Assembly (NCBI GenBank): GCA_036009625.1
Contig: DASYLJ010000127.1
Coordinates: 26,856-90,855 of the forward strand
DNA from: DASYLJ01 sp036009625
GTDB lineage: Bacteria > Desulfobacterota > Binatia > DP-6
Length of the DNA stretch: 64,000 nucleotides
Reading direction: 5' to 3'
Positions 23,502 through 32,595 of the stretch are shown here, one piece after another. The position numbers and the translations under genes are program-made. Position 1 is the first letter of the stretch; each line of letters opens with the position of its first letter. The notes below the pieces were generated by a model. That model was given only the letters and a program-made list of their open reading frames with translations, did no database searches and was not told the origin of the DNA.

Positions 23502-26471
23502 TCAGTCGTCCGTCTGCTGCTCCGTCGTCAGGCCGACCGGCGTCGACGTGAGACTGGCGGCCCGGCTCGGGACGGCGACCGACGTGACCGTCACGGACAG
23601 ATCGCTGTCGCTCATCGAGCAGGCGAGGTTCGTGATCCCGAGCGACGTCGTGGTGACGGCGTCGGGAGCGAAATCGATGGCACCGTCCTTGGCGAAGGGC
23701 TTGAAGGCCCAGAGGCGTCCACCCGTGAACGGATCGGACGCGTCGGCGAGAAGCGCCGTCGTGACGACACCGCCGTCGTCGGCGAGGCGGACGGCGACGT
23801 GCCCGGAGTTCGAGTAGGCGCCCGTCGTGCCGAACGTGTACCGCTTCTGCCACAGGATGTTGCCGACGGCGTCGAGGCCGACCAGGGCGGCGCTGGGCAC
23901 ACTCGTCAGCTCGTTGCCCGTGAGGTTCACCACCGAGCCACCGGCGACGTAGCCGGTGGTCGGAAGCTCGACGATGGAGTCGAGCAGGAACACCGAGCCC
24001 GCGCCGAACCCGAATCCGGGGAAGGACGCGAAGCCGACGCTGCCGTCGGCGAGCACGCGGAGTATCAGGCCATTGTGTTGCGCGCCGCCGCTGCCGGCGA
24101 TCGTGACCTCGTCCTGCGACCCGACGATGGCCGCCGAGGGAATTGCGTCGGGCGCCTGGACGCAGCCGTCGTAGCGCTTCGCGTAGACCACCGAGCCGTC
24201 GGCGCCGAGCCGGAAGGCCACCAGCGCATCGCCATCCTCGGTGACGCTGCCGGCCAGGAACACGTCGTCGCCGATCATCTCGATGACGTTGATCCGGAGA
24301 CCCGCGATGTCGCCCAGCAGGCGGAACGTCGACCCGGAGCTCGTGGCGTGCAGTACGAAGCTCCGCGTATCGCCGCAGCCGCCCGCGATCCAGGCGTCGC
24401 CGGCATCGTCGACGGTGAGCGCGGTGACCTCGACGTTGCAGACGTCGAACGGAACGTCCCACGCACGGGCCTCCACGGCGCTGCCGTCCTGCGCGACCTT
24501 CGCGAGCACGATGGGCGCGATCCCGGATTGACCCGCGGCGACGAAGAGTGTGGCGTCTCGCGCCGATCGCACGCGCAGCGGCTCGAGCGGGACGCCGTCG
24601 AGCTCCAGGTCGCGTGCCCAGGTGAGGCCGCCGGCGTCGTCGAACTTGGTGAGCGTCTCCACGCCGTATCCGGAACGCACGTAGCGGCCGTCGATGGTGC
24701 GCTGCAGGTCGGAGAAGTTGATGCCGTTCCCGGGTGACGCCGCATTCGATCCGTCGACCGGCGAATCCCAGCTCCGCGACCACGGCGTGTACGTCGGCAT
24801 CGCGAGATGTACCGCGTCGGGACCCGCACCGGGCGGCAGGATCGAGCTCTCCGGCGGCGGATCGCACATACCCTCCGAGATCGGCAGGTCGATCGCGTTC
24901 AGGTCGGGCGCCTTCCAGTCGACGAGGGTGACGGCGCCGATCAGCGGCAGCGCCGGGCTCGTCACCTTCACGCCGAGCGTCGCCTCGAGGCCGGCGTGCA
25001 GGTTCCAGCATGGGTCCTCGAAGAGATTCGCCTCGATCGCGCCGTACGGCTTCGCGGTCGCGTACGGGCCGGTGACGCCGAACAGCAGGAGGTTCAGCGT
25101 CGCGCCGACTTCCACCCGCGCGAACGCCTGCAGCGTCACTTTCGTCTCGTTCGGTCCGAAGTCGGAGCTGATGAGCTCCGGCTCCTTGAGCTGCGGTGTC
25201 TGCGTCTGTTTCGACGACACCGTGACCGACGTCTCGAACACGGCCGACCCATGCAGGCCCGTCGAGAACTGGCCAGACGCCCCGCCGGACAGCTCGGCCG
25301 TGAGGTCGGCTTTCGGCACGAACACCAGCGGCCCGATGATGATCGGCGCGAGCGTCTCGGACGCGAGCTCGACTTCCTTCTTGTATTCGAGAAGCGCTGC
25401 CCCCTCGACATTGGCGTCCGCGTTCACCTGCGGAAACACCACGAACGTGACCTTCGCCTCGGGGATCAGCTGGTCGATGTCGCACTGCGGCGGGTCACCG
25501 ACGAGGACGTCCGCGAAGCTCGCGAGACAGTCGCTGACGATGTCCGGCAGCTCCGTGACGCCGACCCAGTCGACGTCGAGCCCGAAGTCGTAGTCGAAGC
25601 CGCCCCCGATCTCGCCCACGACCTTGATCTGGTCGTTCTTGGACTCCTCATCGCCGTCGCCGTCGAAGAGGACGTAGTCGAACTCCTTCTTGGTGCCGAA
25701 GTCGATCTGCGGACGGAACGACGTGGCGGACGTCGAGCCACCGGCGGAGGTGACGGGGGTGGATCCGGAGCCGCGGACGTGGAGCTTCGAATACGCCAGC
25801 TGGATCGGCGCCTGGCCGGTCCGGAGCACGAGCTGCGAGCCGTTCCGCTCGACGGCGAGCACCGCCCGGAGCAGTCCCGCGGGCGTGCTCGGCGAGACAC
25901 CCGCCACGATCACCTTGCCGACGGCCACGTCGTCGAGCGCGGAAGGTGCCGGGTCGAAGGTGAGCGTCCCGTCGGGATCGGGCACCAGCGCGCCCAGGTC
26001 GGTGGTCGCGAGCTCCGTCGTCGACGGGAACGGCAGTGCCGCGAGCCCGTCGCAGGCATCGGCGCAGGACCGGAAGGCGCGGCCGGTCGGGAAGACGTCC
26101 TTGCACTTCTTCGCCTTTGCTATGGCGCACGCGCTCCCGCCCTTCTTCCGGCAGAGGACGAAGCCGGAGCGACCGCACGTCGTGCTGCCGAGGACGCGGG
26201 CCACCTCCTTCCGGCACGCCTTCGGGAATCCCGTCTTGCCGAGCGAGTCGGCGAAGCTTCGCACCACCGGCTTCCAGCATTTGGCGTATGCCTTCGCCGA
26301 CGCTGCCACGTCGCACGGGCACGCGGCGCCGGCCGCGGCGCGGACGTCGTCGAGGACCCCCGCCGGGCACTTCGAGGGCGCACCGCAGGTGAGCGTGGGG
26401 CCGGCAGCGAAGACGTTCCCGGTGAGGGAGGTCGCGAGCAGGAGGGTCGACAGGATGCCGAATGCGCGCAT
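23502..26471 (-). CDS. Large exported protein: Cys-rich N-terminal domain plus propeller-like repeats
   Basis: A 989-residue exported protein. The signal peptide is at 1-22 (FGILSTLLLATSLTGNVFAA). Residues 28-140 form a Cys-rich helical domain (CPCDVAASAKAYAKCWKP, SGFVLCRKKGGSACAIAKAKKC), a module that recurs in this lineage. A beta-rich middle follows, and from about residue 560 to the end there are repeats of the type GDAWIAGGCGDTRSFVLHA, NVIEMIGDDVFLAGSVTED and DEVTIAGSGGAQHNGLILRV. These resemble bacterial SBBP/delta-60-like propeller blades. No catalytic motif is seen. Likely an extracellular structural or binding protein. Confidence 0.78.
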   Translation of the reverse strand: MRAFGILSTLLLATSLTGNVFAAGPTLTCGAPSKCPAGVLDDVRAAAGAACPCDVAASAKAYAKCWKPVVRSFADSLGKTGFPKACRKEVARVLGSTTCGRSGFVLCRKKGGSACAIAKAKKCKDVFPTGRAFRSCADACDGLAALPFPSTTELATTDLGALVPDPDGTLTFDPAPSALDDVAVGKVIVAGVSPSTPAGLLRAVLAVERNGSQLVLRTGQAPIQLAYSKLHVRGSGSTPVTSAGGSTSATSFRPQIDFGTKKEFDYVLFDGDGDEESKNDQIKVVGEIGGGFDYDFGLDVDWVGVTELPDIVSDCLASFADVLVGDPPQCDIDQLIPEAKVTFVVFPQVNADANVEGAALLEYKKEVELASETLAPIIIGPLVFVPKADLTAELSGGASGQFSTGLHGSAVFETSVTVSSKQTQTPQLKEPELISSDFGPNETKVTLQAFARVEVGATLNLLLFGVTGPYATAKPYGAIEANLFEDPCWNLHAGLEATLGVKVTSPALPLIGAVTLVDWKAPDLNAIDLPISEGMCDPPPESSILPPGAGPDAVHLAMPTYTPWSRSWDSPVDGSNAASPGNGINFSDLQRTIDGRYVRSGYGVETLTKFDDAGGLTWARDLELDGVPLEPLRVRSARDATLFVAAGQSGIAPIVLAKVAQDGSAVEARAWDVPFDVCNVEVTALTVDDAGDAWIAGGCGDTRSFVLHATSSGSTFRLLGDIAGLRINVIEMIGDDVFLAGSVTEDGDALVAFRLGADGSVVYAKRYDGCVQAPDAIPSAAIVGSQDEVTIAGSGGAQHNGLILRVLADGSVGFASFPGFGFGAGSVFLLDSIVELPTTGYVAGGSVVNLTGNELTSVPSAALVGLDAVGNILWQKRYTFGTTGAYSNSGHVAVRLADDGGVVTTALLADASDPFTGGRLWAFKPFAKDGAIDFAPDAVTTTSLGITNLACSMSDSDLSVTVTSVAVPSRAASLTSTPVGLTTEQQTDD

Positions 26472-26601
26472 GGCCGCGGTTATACGCAGGGCCAGGCACG
26501 GCGGCTACAAATATTGAGGCTTCGCGTGGGACTGCCGCCCTCATCCGTCGGGGCGGAGGTCGGATCTCAGGATCGCGGGTGGATGCTGGCAGCGAGAGCG
26601 C

Positions 26602-27933
26602 TCAGATCGTCGAGGCGTCGTACTCGTCGCCGGAACGCTCGGCGGAGTAGACCTCGTCGCACAGTTGCCGGACCTCCACGCCTGCCTTCGAGGTGATCGC
26701 CGCACCCAGGACGTCGGACTCCCACGCCACCGGCTCGAGGGCGGGATTGTAGTCCTTCGAAGCAAAGGGGACGCGACGAAATGCGTTCGCCGGACCGTTG
26801 CTCTTCATGAGCTGCTGGTAGGCGAGGTTGGACAGACGGGTTCTCCCCGCCGGACCACTGCTCAGTCGGCAGGCACCGACCACACCTCGTCCGACCGTGA
26901 TCGGATTGTAGCGATGGTCGAGCGACCAGTGAGCCTGGCCGAGGTCGATCCCGATCGTGGCCCCGAGCATGTTCGAATCCACTCGGAGGAACTGTCGCAA
27001 CCGGTTGATGTGGAGGGACGTCGCGAGATGCATCGCCGCCGCACAGTCCGAGGCCGCGGCGATGGCATTCCGGTCGTAGGACGTCAGGCTCTCCTCCTCG
27101 AGAAAGTGGATGAGTGCGCCATCCCCCGTGAACTTGTCGAAGACGCCGCCATAGTGATGGGCGACGCGCGTGAGGATCTGGACGAGTTGGTCCATCCAGA
27201 TGGCGAACTTCCGACCATCGTCGGCTTGCTCCATGCAGAACGTCGACTTGCGGAGATCGAGCGATAGCGTCGCGGTCAGTCGGCTCCGGGGCGTCCCACC
27301 GTCGTCCCAGGGAGGAACGAGCCGCTGACGACTCGGTGGTTCCGCCGATGCGTCAGCCCAATAGCGTTCCGAGACCTCGCGTGGGAACGGGGCGAAGACG
27401 CGAACACGTTGGCGGAGCGCTTGGAAGAGGATGCCGAGTACCGTCCAACCCACGTGATCCAACAGGAACTGCCGAGTGTGGTCCGGCCAGCGTCGAACCG
27501 TCGCCTGGGGGAACACGATCGCACAGTAGTCTCGCCGATGTTGGTGGGTGGGCCTCGATGCGATCGGATCACCGATGGCGAGCGCGACCACGCTGTACTG
27601 GTCGAGTGTGAACGTGCACGTTCCCGGAGAACCGTCCTCGGCACGGCGTCGGAGGTGGGCGATGCATTCCTGGTGGATGCGCGTGCCGAGCCTCGAATCG
27701 TGGCGAGCGATCGCCGGCGCGAAGTGACTGAGCGTCACGTCCTCGGGATGCAGATGTGCGACGAGACCGATCGCGCGAATCGCATCGAGGCATTCCTGGA
27801 TCGCCCGACGCAAGCGACGATCCAGTCCCTGCCACCCCCACCGCTTGGTCGCCATCGTCCGACAGACGGTAGCAACGTTCTCCGCGAGATCGCGCTGCAA
27901 TGCCCCCAGTAGCTTGGCGTCCGGCTGCTGCAT
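26602..27933 (-). CDS. Class III nucleotidyl cyclase-like protein, third gene of a signalling operon
   Basis: A 443-residue cytoplasmic protein. Residues about 1-215 are an unassigned helical/mixed domain; about 225-400 form a class III adenylate/guanylate cyclase homology domain. The two metal-binding aspartates are present in SLDLRKSTFC and DKFTGDGALIHF, and GIDLGQAHW plus YNPITVGRGVVGACRLSS match later family blocks. However the transition-state asparagine of the VNxAxR motif is replaced (VVGACR, Val at the Asn position), while the arginine remains. Activity is therefore uncertain; it may have altered substrate use or be a pseudoenzyme. It is 7 bp downstream of the receiver gene, in an operon with a kinase. 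Confidence 0.8.
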   Translation of the reverse strand: MQQPDAKLLGALQRDLAENVATVCRTMATKRWGWQGLDRRLRRAIQECLDAIRAIGLVAHLHPEDVTLSHFAPAIARHDSRLGTRIHQECIAHLRRRAEDGSPGTCTFTLDQYSVVALAIGDPIASRPTHQHRRDYCAIVFPQATVRRWPDHTRQFLLDHVGWTVLGILFQALRQRVRVFAPFPREVSERYWADASAEPPSRQRLVPPWDDGGTPRSRLTATLSLDLRKSTFCMEQADDGRKFAIWMDQLVQILTRVAHHYGGVFDKFTGDGALIHFLEEESLTSYDRNAIAAASDCAAAMHLATSLHINRLRQFLRVDSNMLGATIGIDLGQAHWSLDHRYNPITVGRGVVGACRLSSGPAGRTRLSNLAYQQLMKSNGPANAFRRVPFASKDYNPALEPVAWESDVLGAAITSKAGVEVRQLCDEVYSAERSGDEYDASTI

Positions 27934-27940
27934 CCGCGCA

Positions 27941-28438
27941 CTAAGTCAGTTGCAGAAGCGTCGTCAGCAGCCCCAGGAGCAAATCGCTGTCGACCGGTTT
28001 CGAGAATACGTTCTGGGGAGGAATCTGATCGAGGATGTCCTTCGGTATCTCCGTCGTGTAGGCGCTGATGAAGAGCACCGCCGACGCGGGGGCGGCGATG
28101 CGGGCTGCCTTGAACGCCTCGTTGGCATCGTTCACCAGGCGGCCTTCGATCACGGTGAAGACGTCGAGCAGTACGATCGTGAGCGCGGCGTCCGTAGGCT
28201 TTCCTGCGACATCCGCGAGCTCGTCACTGGTTGTGTATGCGCAGTACTGGACGAGGGTGGGGGCCGATGGAAGGCTCATCTCGAACCAGACCAACCGGCC
28301 TGCCATATCCTCATGAAGCTCCGGATCGCCCGGAAACCATTCTGGATGGCTGAGCCAGATGTAGTTCCGGAGCGCGGAGGGAATCCAGTTCATCACCTCG
28401 AACTCGTCCTCGAGGTGAAGTATCCGGACGGCCCGCAC
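27941..28438 (-). CDS. Divergent response-regulator receiver protein
   Basis: A 165-residue stand-alone receiver domain with no output domain. Phosphorelay residues are recognisable: acidic pair E10-D11 in ILHLEDE, phospho-acceptor D92 in IVLLDVF, the Ser/Thr position in LFISAYT, and Lys in VFSKPVDS. About 40 residues more than usual separate the acidic pair from the phospho-acceptor (YIWLSHPEWFPGDPELHED and following), an insertion I do not recognise. The GTG start directly follows the kinase TAG stop (TAGGTG), so the two are translationally coupled. It probably relays phosphate from the kinase and acts by protein interaction, possibly on the cyclase-like protein. Confidence 0.82.
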   Translation of the reverse strand: MRAVRILHLEDEFEVMNWIPSALRNYIWLSHPEWFPGDPELHEDMAGRLVWFEMSLPSAPTLVQYCAYTTSDELADVAGKPTDAALTIVLLDVFTVIEGRLVNDANEAFKAARIAAPASAVLFISAYTTEIPKDILDQIPPQNVFSKPVDSDLLLGLLTTLLQLT

Positions 28439-30574
28439 CTAGTGGGCCTCGCGCCGATCGGCGGGGAGCCTGAAGAAGAACGTGGTCTTCGCGACGTTCT
28501 CGGACGGACTCATGAGTTGCGACTCGCAGGTGATGCGTCCCATGTGTACCTCGGCAACTCGACGCACGATGGCCAGTCCCAGGCCAGTGCCCGATCGCAG
28601 CGGAGCCGCGGGGTCGGTAACGCGTCGGGTGAACGGTTCGAAGATGACCTCCCGATCGTCGCTCGCGATGAGCACGCCATGATTCGTGATGTGCAGGCCG
28701 ACCTGTGAGCGGCCGCCCACGCGCTCGGTCCCGAGCCAGACCTCGATCGAGCGTCTCCGGTAGGAATACTTGATCGCGTTGTCCATGAGATTGAAGATCG
28801 CGACCTCGATCAGTCCGCGATCGACCGAGACCGTGGACTGGCGACCCGGGATGGTGTTGTTGAAGGAGAACGTCAGCTCGCGCTGCTCGAATGCGGGCTG
28901 CACCGTGCGCAGGATCTCGCGGACGATCTCGTCCAATGCCGACGAGGCGATGCGCAGGTTCTCGCGCGACATCTGGCCCACGAGATACCGATTCTGCTCG
29001 ATCAGGGTCTGCACGTACTTCGTGTAGAACCGGACGCGCTGCAGCGACTTGTGGAAGCGGGCCTGCGTAAGAACGCTCTGGACGCCCTGCTGCTTGTAGA
29101 CCTCGTAGCTCGACAAGAGCTCGTGGGTGTAGCCCGCCACGCCCGCGAGACCTCCCTTGACCACGTGCTGCAACTGGAGAAATGTCTCCGTCTCGTTTCG
29201 CTTGTGCAGATCGAGGCGCAGGATCTGCGCGATCTCGCGGGCGAAGAATCGCACGGAGCGACGCTCGTACTGGCTGAGCTCGGCGCGCGCCAGCGAGAGC
29301 ACGAGCGTTGCCGGCAGCTCCAGGTTCGGCATGTCCTGCTCGTACGTGCTCGCCGCCTCGTTGGGCCGCACAGCGCCCGACCGCGGTGCCGTCCCGAGCT
29401 CGAGGGTCTCCGGCGGTCGACCAGGAGCCACGGTGCGGCGAAGGGATGCCGAGACGATCCCCGGCACGGCGCGATAGAGGAGATCGAAGAGCGCGGCGCG
29501 GCTCTTGGCATCCGTGAGAAATCCCCACGTCTCCGTCCGAGCGATCTCTCCCACGAAGTCGTAGAGGCGAGCACTCGGAATGACGGATGCGAGCAAGGCG
29601 AGGACCGAGCGCAGGACCTCTTCGTCGTGGTGCGAGAATTCCCCCGACAGCCCGCTTTCCTTGTTGAGGAGCAGCACCAGGGCCAGGCTGTGTTCCCCCA
29701 TGCGTACCGGGCCAGCCATCGCGGCTCGAATGCCGCTCGAGAGGTAGCGCTCGACCAACGCGGTGACGAGGTCCGCGTCGAACTCCGTGGTGTGCAGCAC
29801 CCGTTGGCGTTCCTCGGGGTCGCCGAAGTTCCGCAGGCGGCCGACGTCGCCGCGCCGCGCGACCTGCGCGCATAGGCTCTCACGGGCGGCCGTCAGATCA
29901 CCCAGCACCGGACGATCGTGATCCACCGCCACGACGCGAAAGGTGAGGTCGGGCTGCGGGGTCAGGACGGCGCAGAGCTCGGCACCCGTGGCCTTGCGCA
30001 GGGCGGAAGCGGTTGCGGTGAGCCACGCGACGACCGAGCTGCCGACCTGCACGCGCAGGATCTCGGCGACGGCGTTCGCCTTCGTCTGCTCGGCCCGCCG
30101 GGCGAGCAGGGCGCCGAGTCGGCTAGCGATGAGGTCGAGCAAGACGTCGGCGTTCGCCGGCGCCGGTTCGGATGCGAGGAACTGAAGGTACCCCAGCGGC
30201 TCCGCTGCTGCGCACGCGGGGTCTCGGACCGGTACGTCGTGCTCGGCCGCGAGCAGATCGTTCGCGGCCGCCCATCGGGAGAGGCTCGGCACCTGGACCA
30301 GGGCCACCGCGGCCTCCCAGCGCGCGGTGACATCCCGAGCTGGAACATCGACGCGACAGTTCCGCGGCGGAGGCACGTCGGCGGCGCCTGCTCGCAGGCG
30401 GCAGGTCTCCAGGGTGAACGAAGAGCCGGCCGGATCGTATAGCCAGAGCAGGGCAGCCACGGGACCCGCCGAGACGATGTCACACGCGGCGTCGAGGTGC
30501 GCGGCGACGTCGGGCAGAGCACGCCGCGTCAGCGCCTCGAGCGAGATGGGCCAGGCTCCCCGATCGTCCCCCAT
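28439..30574 (-). CDS. Soluble sensor histidine kinase with GAF-like domains
   Basis: A 711-residue kinase without transmembrane segments. The first 430 or so residues contain two or three GAF-like sensory regions (CAVLTPQPDLTFRVVAVDHD, GIRAAMAGPVRMGEHSLALVLLLNKESG). The phospho-acceptor helix is likely FLQLQHVVKGGLAGVAGYTHE. The ATPase domain has the N-box IFNLMDNAIKYSY, a variant G1 (ITNHGVLI, with Asn for Asp, as in a known subset), the F-box VIFEPFTRRV, and the G2 box GTGLGLAIVRRVAEVHMG. The start at ATG 30574 is chosen because protein-like sequence begins there. It is the first gene of the kinase-receiver-cyclase operon. A cytoplasmic ligand is inferred; its identity is unknown. Confidence 0.88.
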   Translation of the reverse strand: MGDDRGAWPISLEALTRRALPDVAAHLDAACDIVSAGPVAALLWLYDPAGSSFTLETCRLRAGAADVPPPRNCRVDVPARDVTARWEAAVALVQVPSLSRWAAANDLLAAEHDVPVRDPACAAAEPLGYLQFLASEPAPANADVLLDLIASRLGALLARRAEQTKANAVAEILRVQVGSSVVAWLTATASALRKATGAELCAVLTPQPDLTFRVVAVDHDRPVLGDLTAARESLCAQVARRGDVGRLRNFGDPEERQRVLHTTEFDADLVTALVERYLSSGIRAAMAGPVRMGEHSLALVLLLNKESGLSGEFSHHDEEVLRSVLALLASVIPSARLYDFVGEIARTETWGFLTDAKSRAALFDLLYRAVPGIVSASLRRTVAPGRPPETLELGTAPRSGAVRPNEAASTYEQDMPNLELPATLVLSLARAELSQYERRSVRFFAREIAQILRLDLHKRNETETFLQLQHVVKGGLAGVAGYTHELLSSYEVYKQQGVQSVLTQARFHKSLQRVRFYTKYVQTLIEQNRYLVGQMSRENLRIASSALDEIVREILRTVQPAFEQRELTFSFNNTIPGRQSTVSVDRGLIEVAIFNLMDNAIKYSYRRRSIEVWLGTERVGGRSQVGLHITNHGVLIASDDREVIFEPFTRRVTDPAAPLRSGTGLGLAIVRRVAEVHMGRITCESQLMSPSENVAKTTFFFRLPADRREAH

Positions 30575-30836
30575 GTCCCCATTCAGCTTCGCCGCGGCAG
30601 TGTAGTCGATAGCTAGTAATGCCAAACGTTGCGCCAGTTGAGAGTTGGACTTCTGACCAAGTGGTCGTAGGGCGGTACCACACCGCGTCCGCGACGGGCA
30701 AGTAGAATGATGCCCACCGAGGGGTGGGCGGCGCCAGGGGCATGTCGATCCGGTCGCCGACGAGACCCACGGATGCGTAGTGCGAGCTTGATGACGGAGC
30801 GCGCAGGAACACGTAGAGCGTCGCCTTCCCTCCCTT

Positions 30837-30937
30837 GGCGCCGACGTCGGCATCGACGATCAGACGCCGGTCGCCGAGGGGATCGGCATCGGCCTCGAGA
30901 CGCGATTCACCGGCGAGATCGACGAGATCACGCTCGA
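30837..30937 (+). pseudogene. Remnant of an arylsulfatase C-terminus
   Basis: In the gap between the kinase and ClC genes, a plus-strand frame reads GADVGIDDQTPVAEG followed by ETRFTGEIDEITLEVV. This matches the characteristic C-terminal end of bacterial arylsulfatases (DVGxDxxTPV...FTGxIxxVTI). The preceding codons are not sulfatase-like, a stop lies in frame at 30792, and the expected terminal stop is missing. I read it as a decayed tail. Neither the sulfatase catalytic domain nor a maturation (formylglycine) gene is present. Confidence 0.45.
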
Positions 30938-30964
30938 AGTGGTCCGACGAAGTAGGTGCAGCCG

Positions 30965-32242
30965 CTACTCGCGTCGGTCGTGCTGCGCGTCGGAGACCGA
31001 CGCGTCGCCCATCATGGTCTGCCCGATGGCGATCGACACGATGCCGATGCACGTCAGCGCGAGATCGCCGCTCTGCTCCGCCACCAGCAGCATCCCCGCG
31101 AGCGGAATTCGGTACCCCGACGCCAGGAACGTCGCCGAGCCGAGCAGCGCCAGGGGTCCGCCAGGCACGAGGCCGAGGAGCCGCTCGAGCAGCACGGCGA
31201 GCAGGAGGCCGGTGCACGCCAACGACGTGAAGACGCCGCCGCCGCCGCCACCGTAGACGGAGATGAGCGTTCCGGCAGTGCGAACGGCGAGCACCGCCAC
31301 CAGCACCTCGGGCGCGTGCGCCGCGGCCACCGACCAGTCGGCCGCGATGTAGCCGGGGCCGAACGTGATCCAGGCGCCGGTGAGGGCGTGTCCGATCCAC
31401 GCGAGCCCCGCCAGTACGACGCCTCCGGTCGCGGCGCGCGTCCACGGTCCGTGCCGGTGCCCGATGTCGCGCAGGGTGGTGAGCGCGGCGGCGAACAGCC
31501 GCGCCCCGAGCCCGCAGGCGATGGCCAGGAGGATGATGGTGACGATGAACGGCACGTCGAACGACGGGCGATCCGCCACCACGACCAGGGGCTTCGCGCC
31601 GATCAATGCCCCGCGGACGGCGAACGCGACGCTGGCCGCGATCGCCGCCGGCACCAGGCGGGGCGTGTCGACGTCACGCCGAAACGGCACCTCGATCCCA
31701 TACAGCGTACCCACACCGGGCGACGAGAAGATCGCGGCGATGCCGGCGCTGGCGCCCGCGACCACCAACGCCCGCACCTCGTCGGCCGAGAGCGCCAGAC
31801 GTGGCACGCGTCCGAAGCACTCCCCCAGCGAGGCGCCGATCAGCGCCGATGGCGACTCGAAGCCCTGGGAGCCGCCGAGCCCGACGGTGGCGATCGCAGC
31901 GAGCACCCGGCCGGGAAGCTGGCGCAACGGCACGTGCGCTCCGGGGGTGTGGTACGTCACGATGTAGAGCTCCGAGGTCGACGGGCGAAGCGTGCGGGTG
32001 ACCGTCACGGCCACGAGCACCGCGAGCGGAAGCGCGAAGGCGGTAGCGAGCGCCGGCCAGCCGTCGGGCAATGCCGCGACCGTCGCGGTCATGAGCCACC
32101 CTTCGACGCCGCCGTTCAGCGCCGCCACGGCGGCGCCCGTGAACGCACCGATGAGGGCGGGCGCCAGCACCGTCCACGTCAATCGTCGTGCCCCCATCGC
32201 CACCGCCGTCAGCCCTCGAGACTCGTCTAGCAGAAGCGTCAC
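30965..32242 (-). CDS. ClC-family chloride channel/transporter
   Basis: A 425-residue polytopic membrane protein of the ClC family. The selectivity-filter region is GLGGSQGFESPSALIGASLG, corresponding to the GxEGP loop with Ser/Phe substitutions, and GGGGGGVFTSLACTG corresponds to the GGxFxP loop. A VVAGASAGIAAIFSSPGVGTLYGIEV block matches the family's helix H-I region (GAAAGIAAAFxAPLAGxLFAxE). No C-terminal CBS domains are present. The substituted filter residues suggest altered anion selectivity. The start is GTG 32242 or ATG 32197. Converges with nothing recognisable and is probably a single-gene unit. Confidence 0.88.
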   Translation of the reverse strand: MTLLLDESRGLTAVAMGARRLTWTVLAPALIGAFTGAAVAALNGGVEGWLMTATVAALPDGWPALATAFALPLAVLVAVTVTRTLRPSTSELYIVTYHTPGAHVPLRQLPGRVLAAIATVGLGGSQGFESPSALIGASLGECFGRVPRLALSADEVRALVVAGASAGIAAIFSSPGVGTLYGIEVPFRRDVDTPRLVPAAIAASVAFAVRGALIGAKPLVVVADRPSFDVPFIVTIILLAIACGLGARLFAAALTTLRDIGHRHGPWTRAATGGVVLAGLAWIGHALTGAWITFGPGYIAADWSVAAAHAPEVLVAVLAVRTAGTLISVYGGGGGGVFTSLACTGLLLAVLLERLLGLVPGGPLALLGSATFLASGYRIPLAGMLLVAEQSGDLALTCIGIVSIAIGQTMMGDASVSDAQHDRRE

Positions 32243-32595
32243 CCCAACCAGTAGAGGGCGGGATGGCCCGGCGCGCCTTCTGCGCGTCCATCGCGATCGC
32301 AGGATGCGGCAGTCACCGCAACGAGCGCCATCGTGAACCCCGACGGCGACGACCCGGCCGACGCGAGTAGCCGAGCGGAGGTCCCGACGCCGCCCGCGAA
32401 GGCCGCCTCACGTGACCCGGCCCGGGACCGGACGCGCGCGTCTTCCCGTCACAGCCCGCCGCTGCGCATCGCGCCCGACCTCACGCACGCATCGCTTGCC
32501 GAGGGATGAGCAATCATGGCACTCAGCACAGTCACGCCGTCTTCCAGTTCTCGAGCTACCAACTTCGTGCAGCATCAATGGAGGAGCCTATCCAC
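32243..32595. other. Gap between ClC and the exported-protease operon
   Basis: About 350 bp between divergent genes, expected to carry both promoters. I see no clear promoter boxes. A 35-codon plus-strand frame at 32263-32370 begins with a lipoprotein-like signal (MARRAFCASIAIAGC) but ends in an Arg-rich tail. It may be a remnant or chance; I do not call it a gene. The only well-defined element is the GGAGGAG ribosome site about 9 bases before ATG 32596. Confidence 0.4.

Noticed and set aside
22213..25485. Minus-strand frame of 1090 codons
   Set aside because: Out-of-register shadow of the exported protein and MFS genes.
30480..31445. Minus-strand frame containing GGKATLYVFLRAP
   Set aside because: Upstream part is a shadow of the ClC gene and the rest is opposite to the arylsulfatase-like remnant; no family recognised.
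32263..32370. 35-codon frame with lipoprotein-like start MARRAFCASIAIAGC
   Set aside because: The tail is a simple Arg-rich run and the following protein-like stretch is in another frame without a start; too weak to call.
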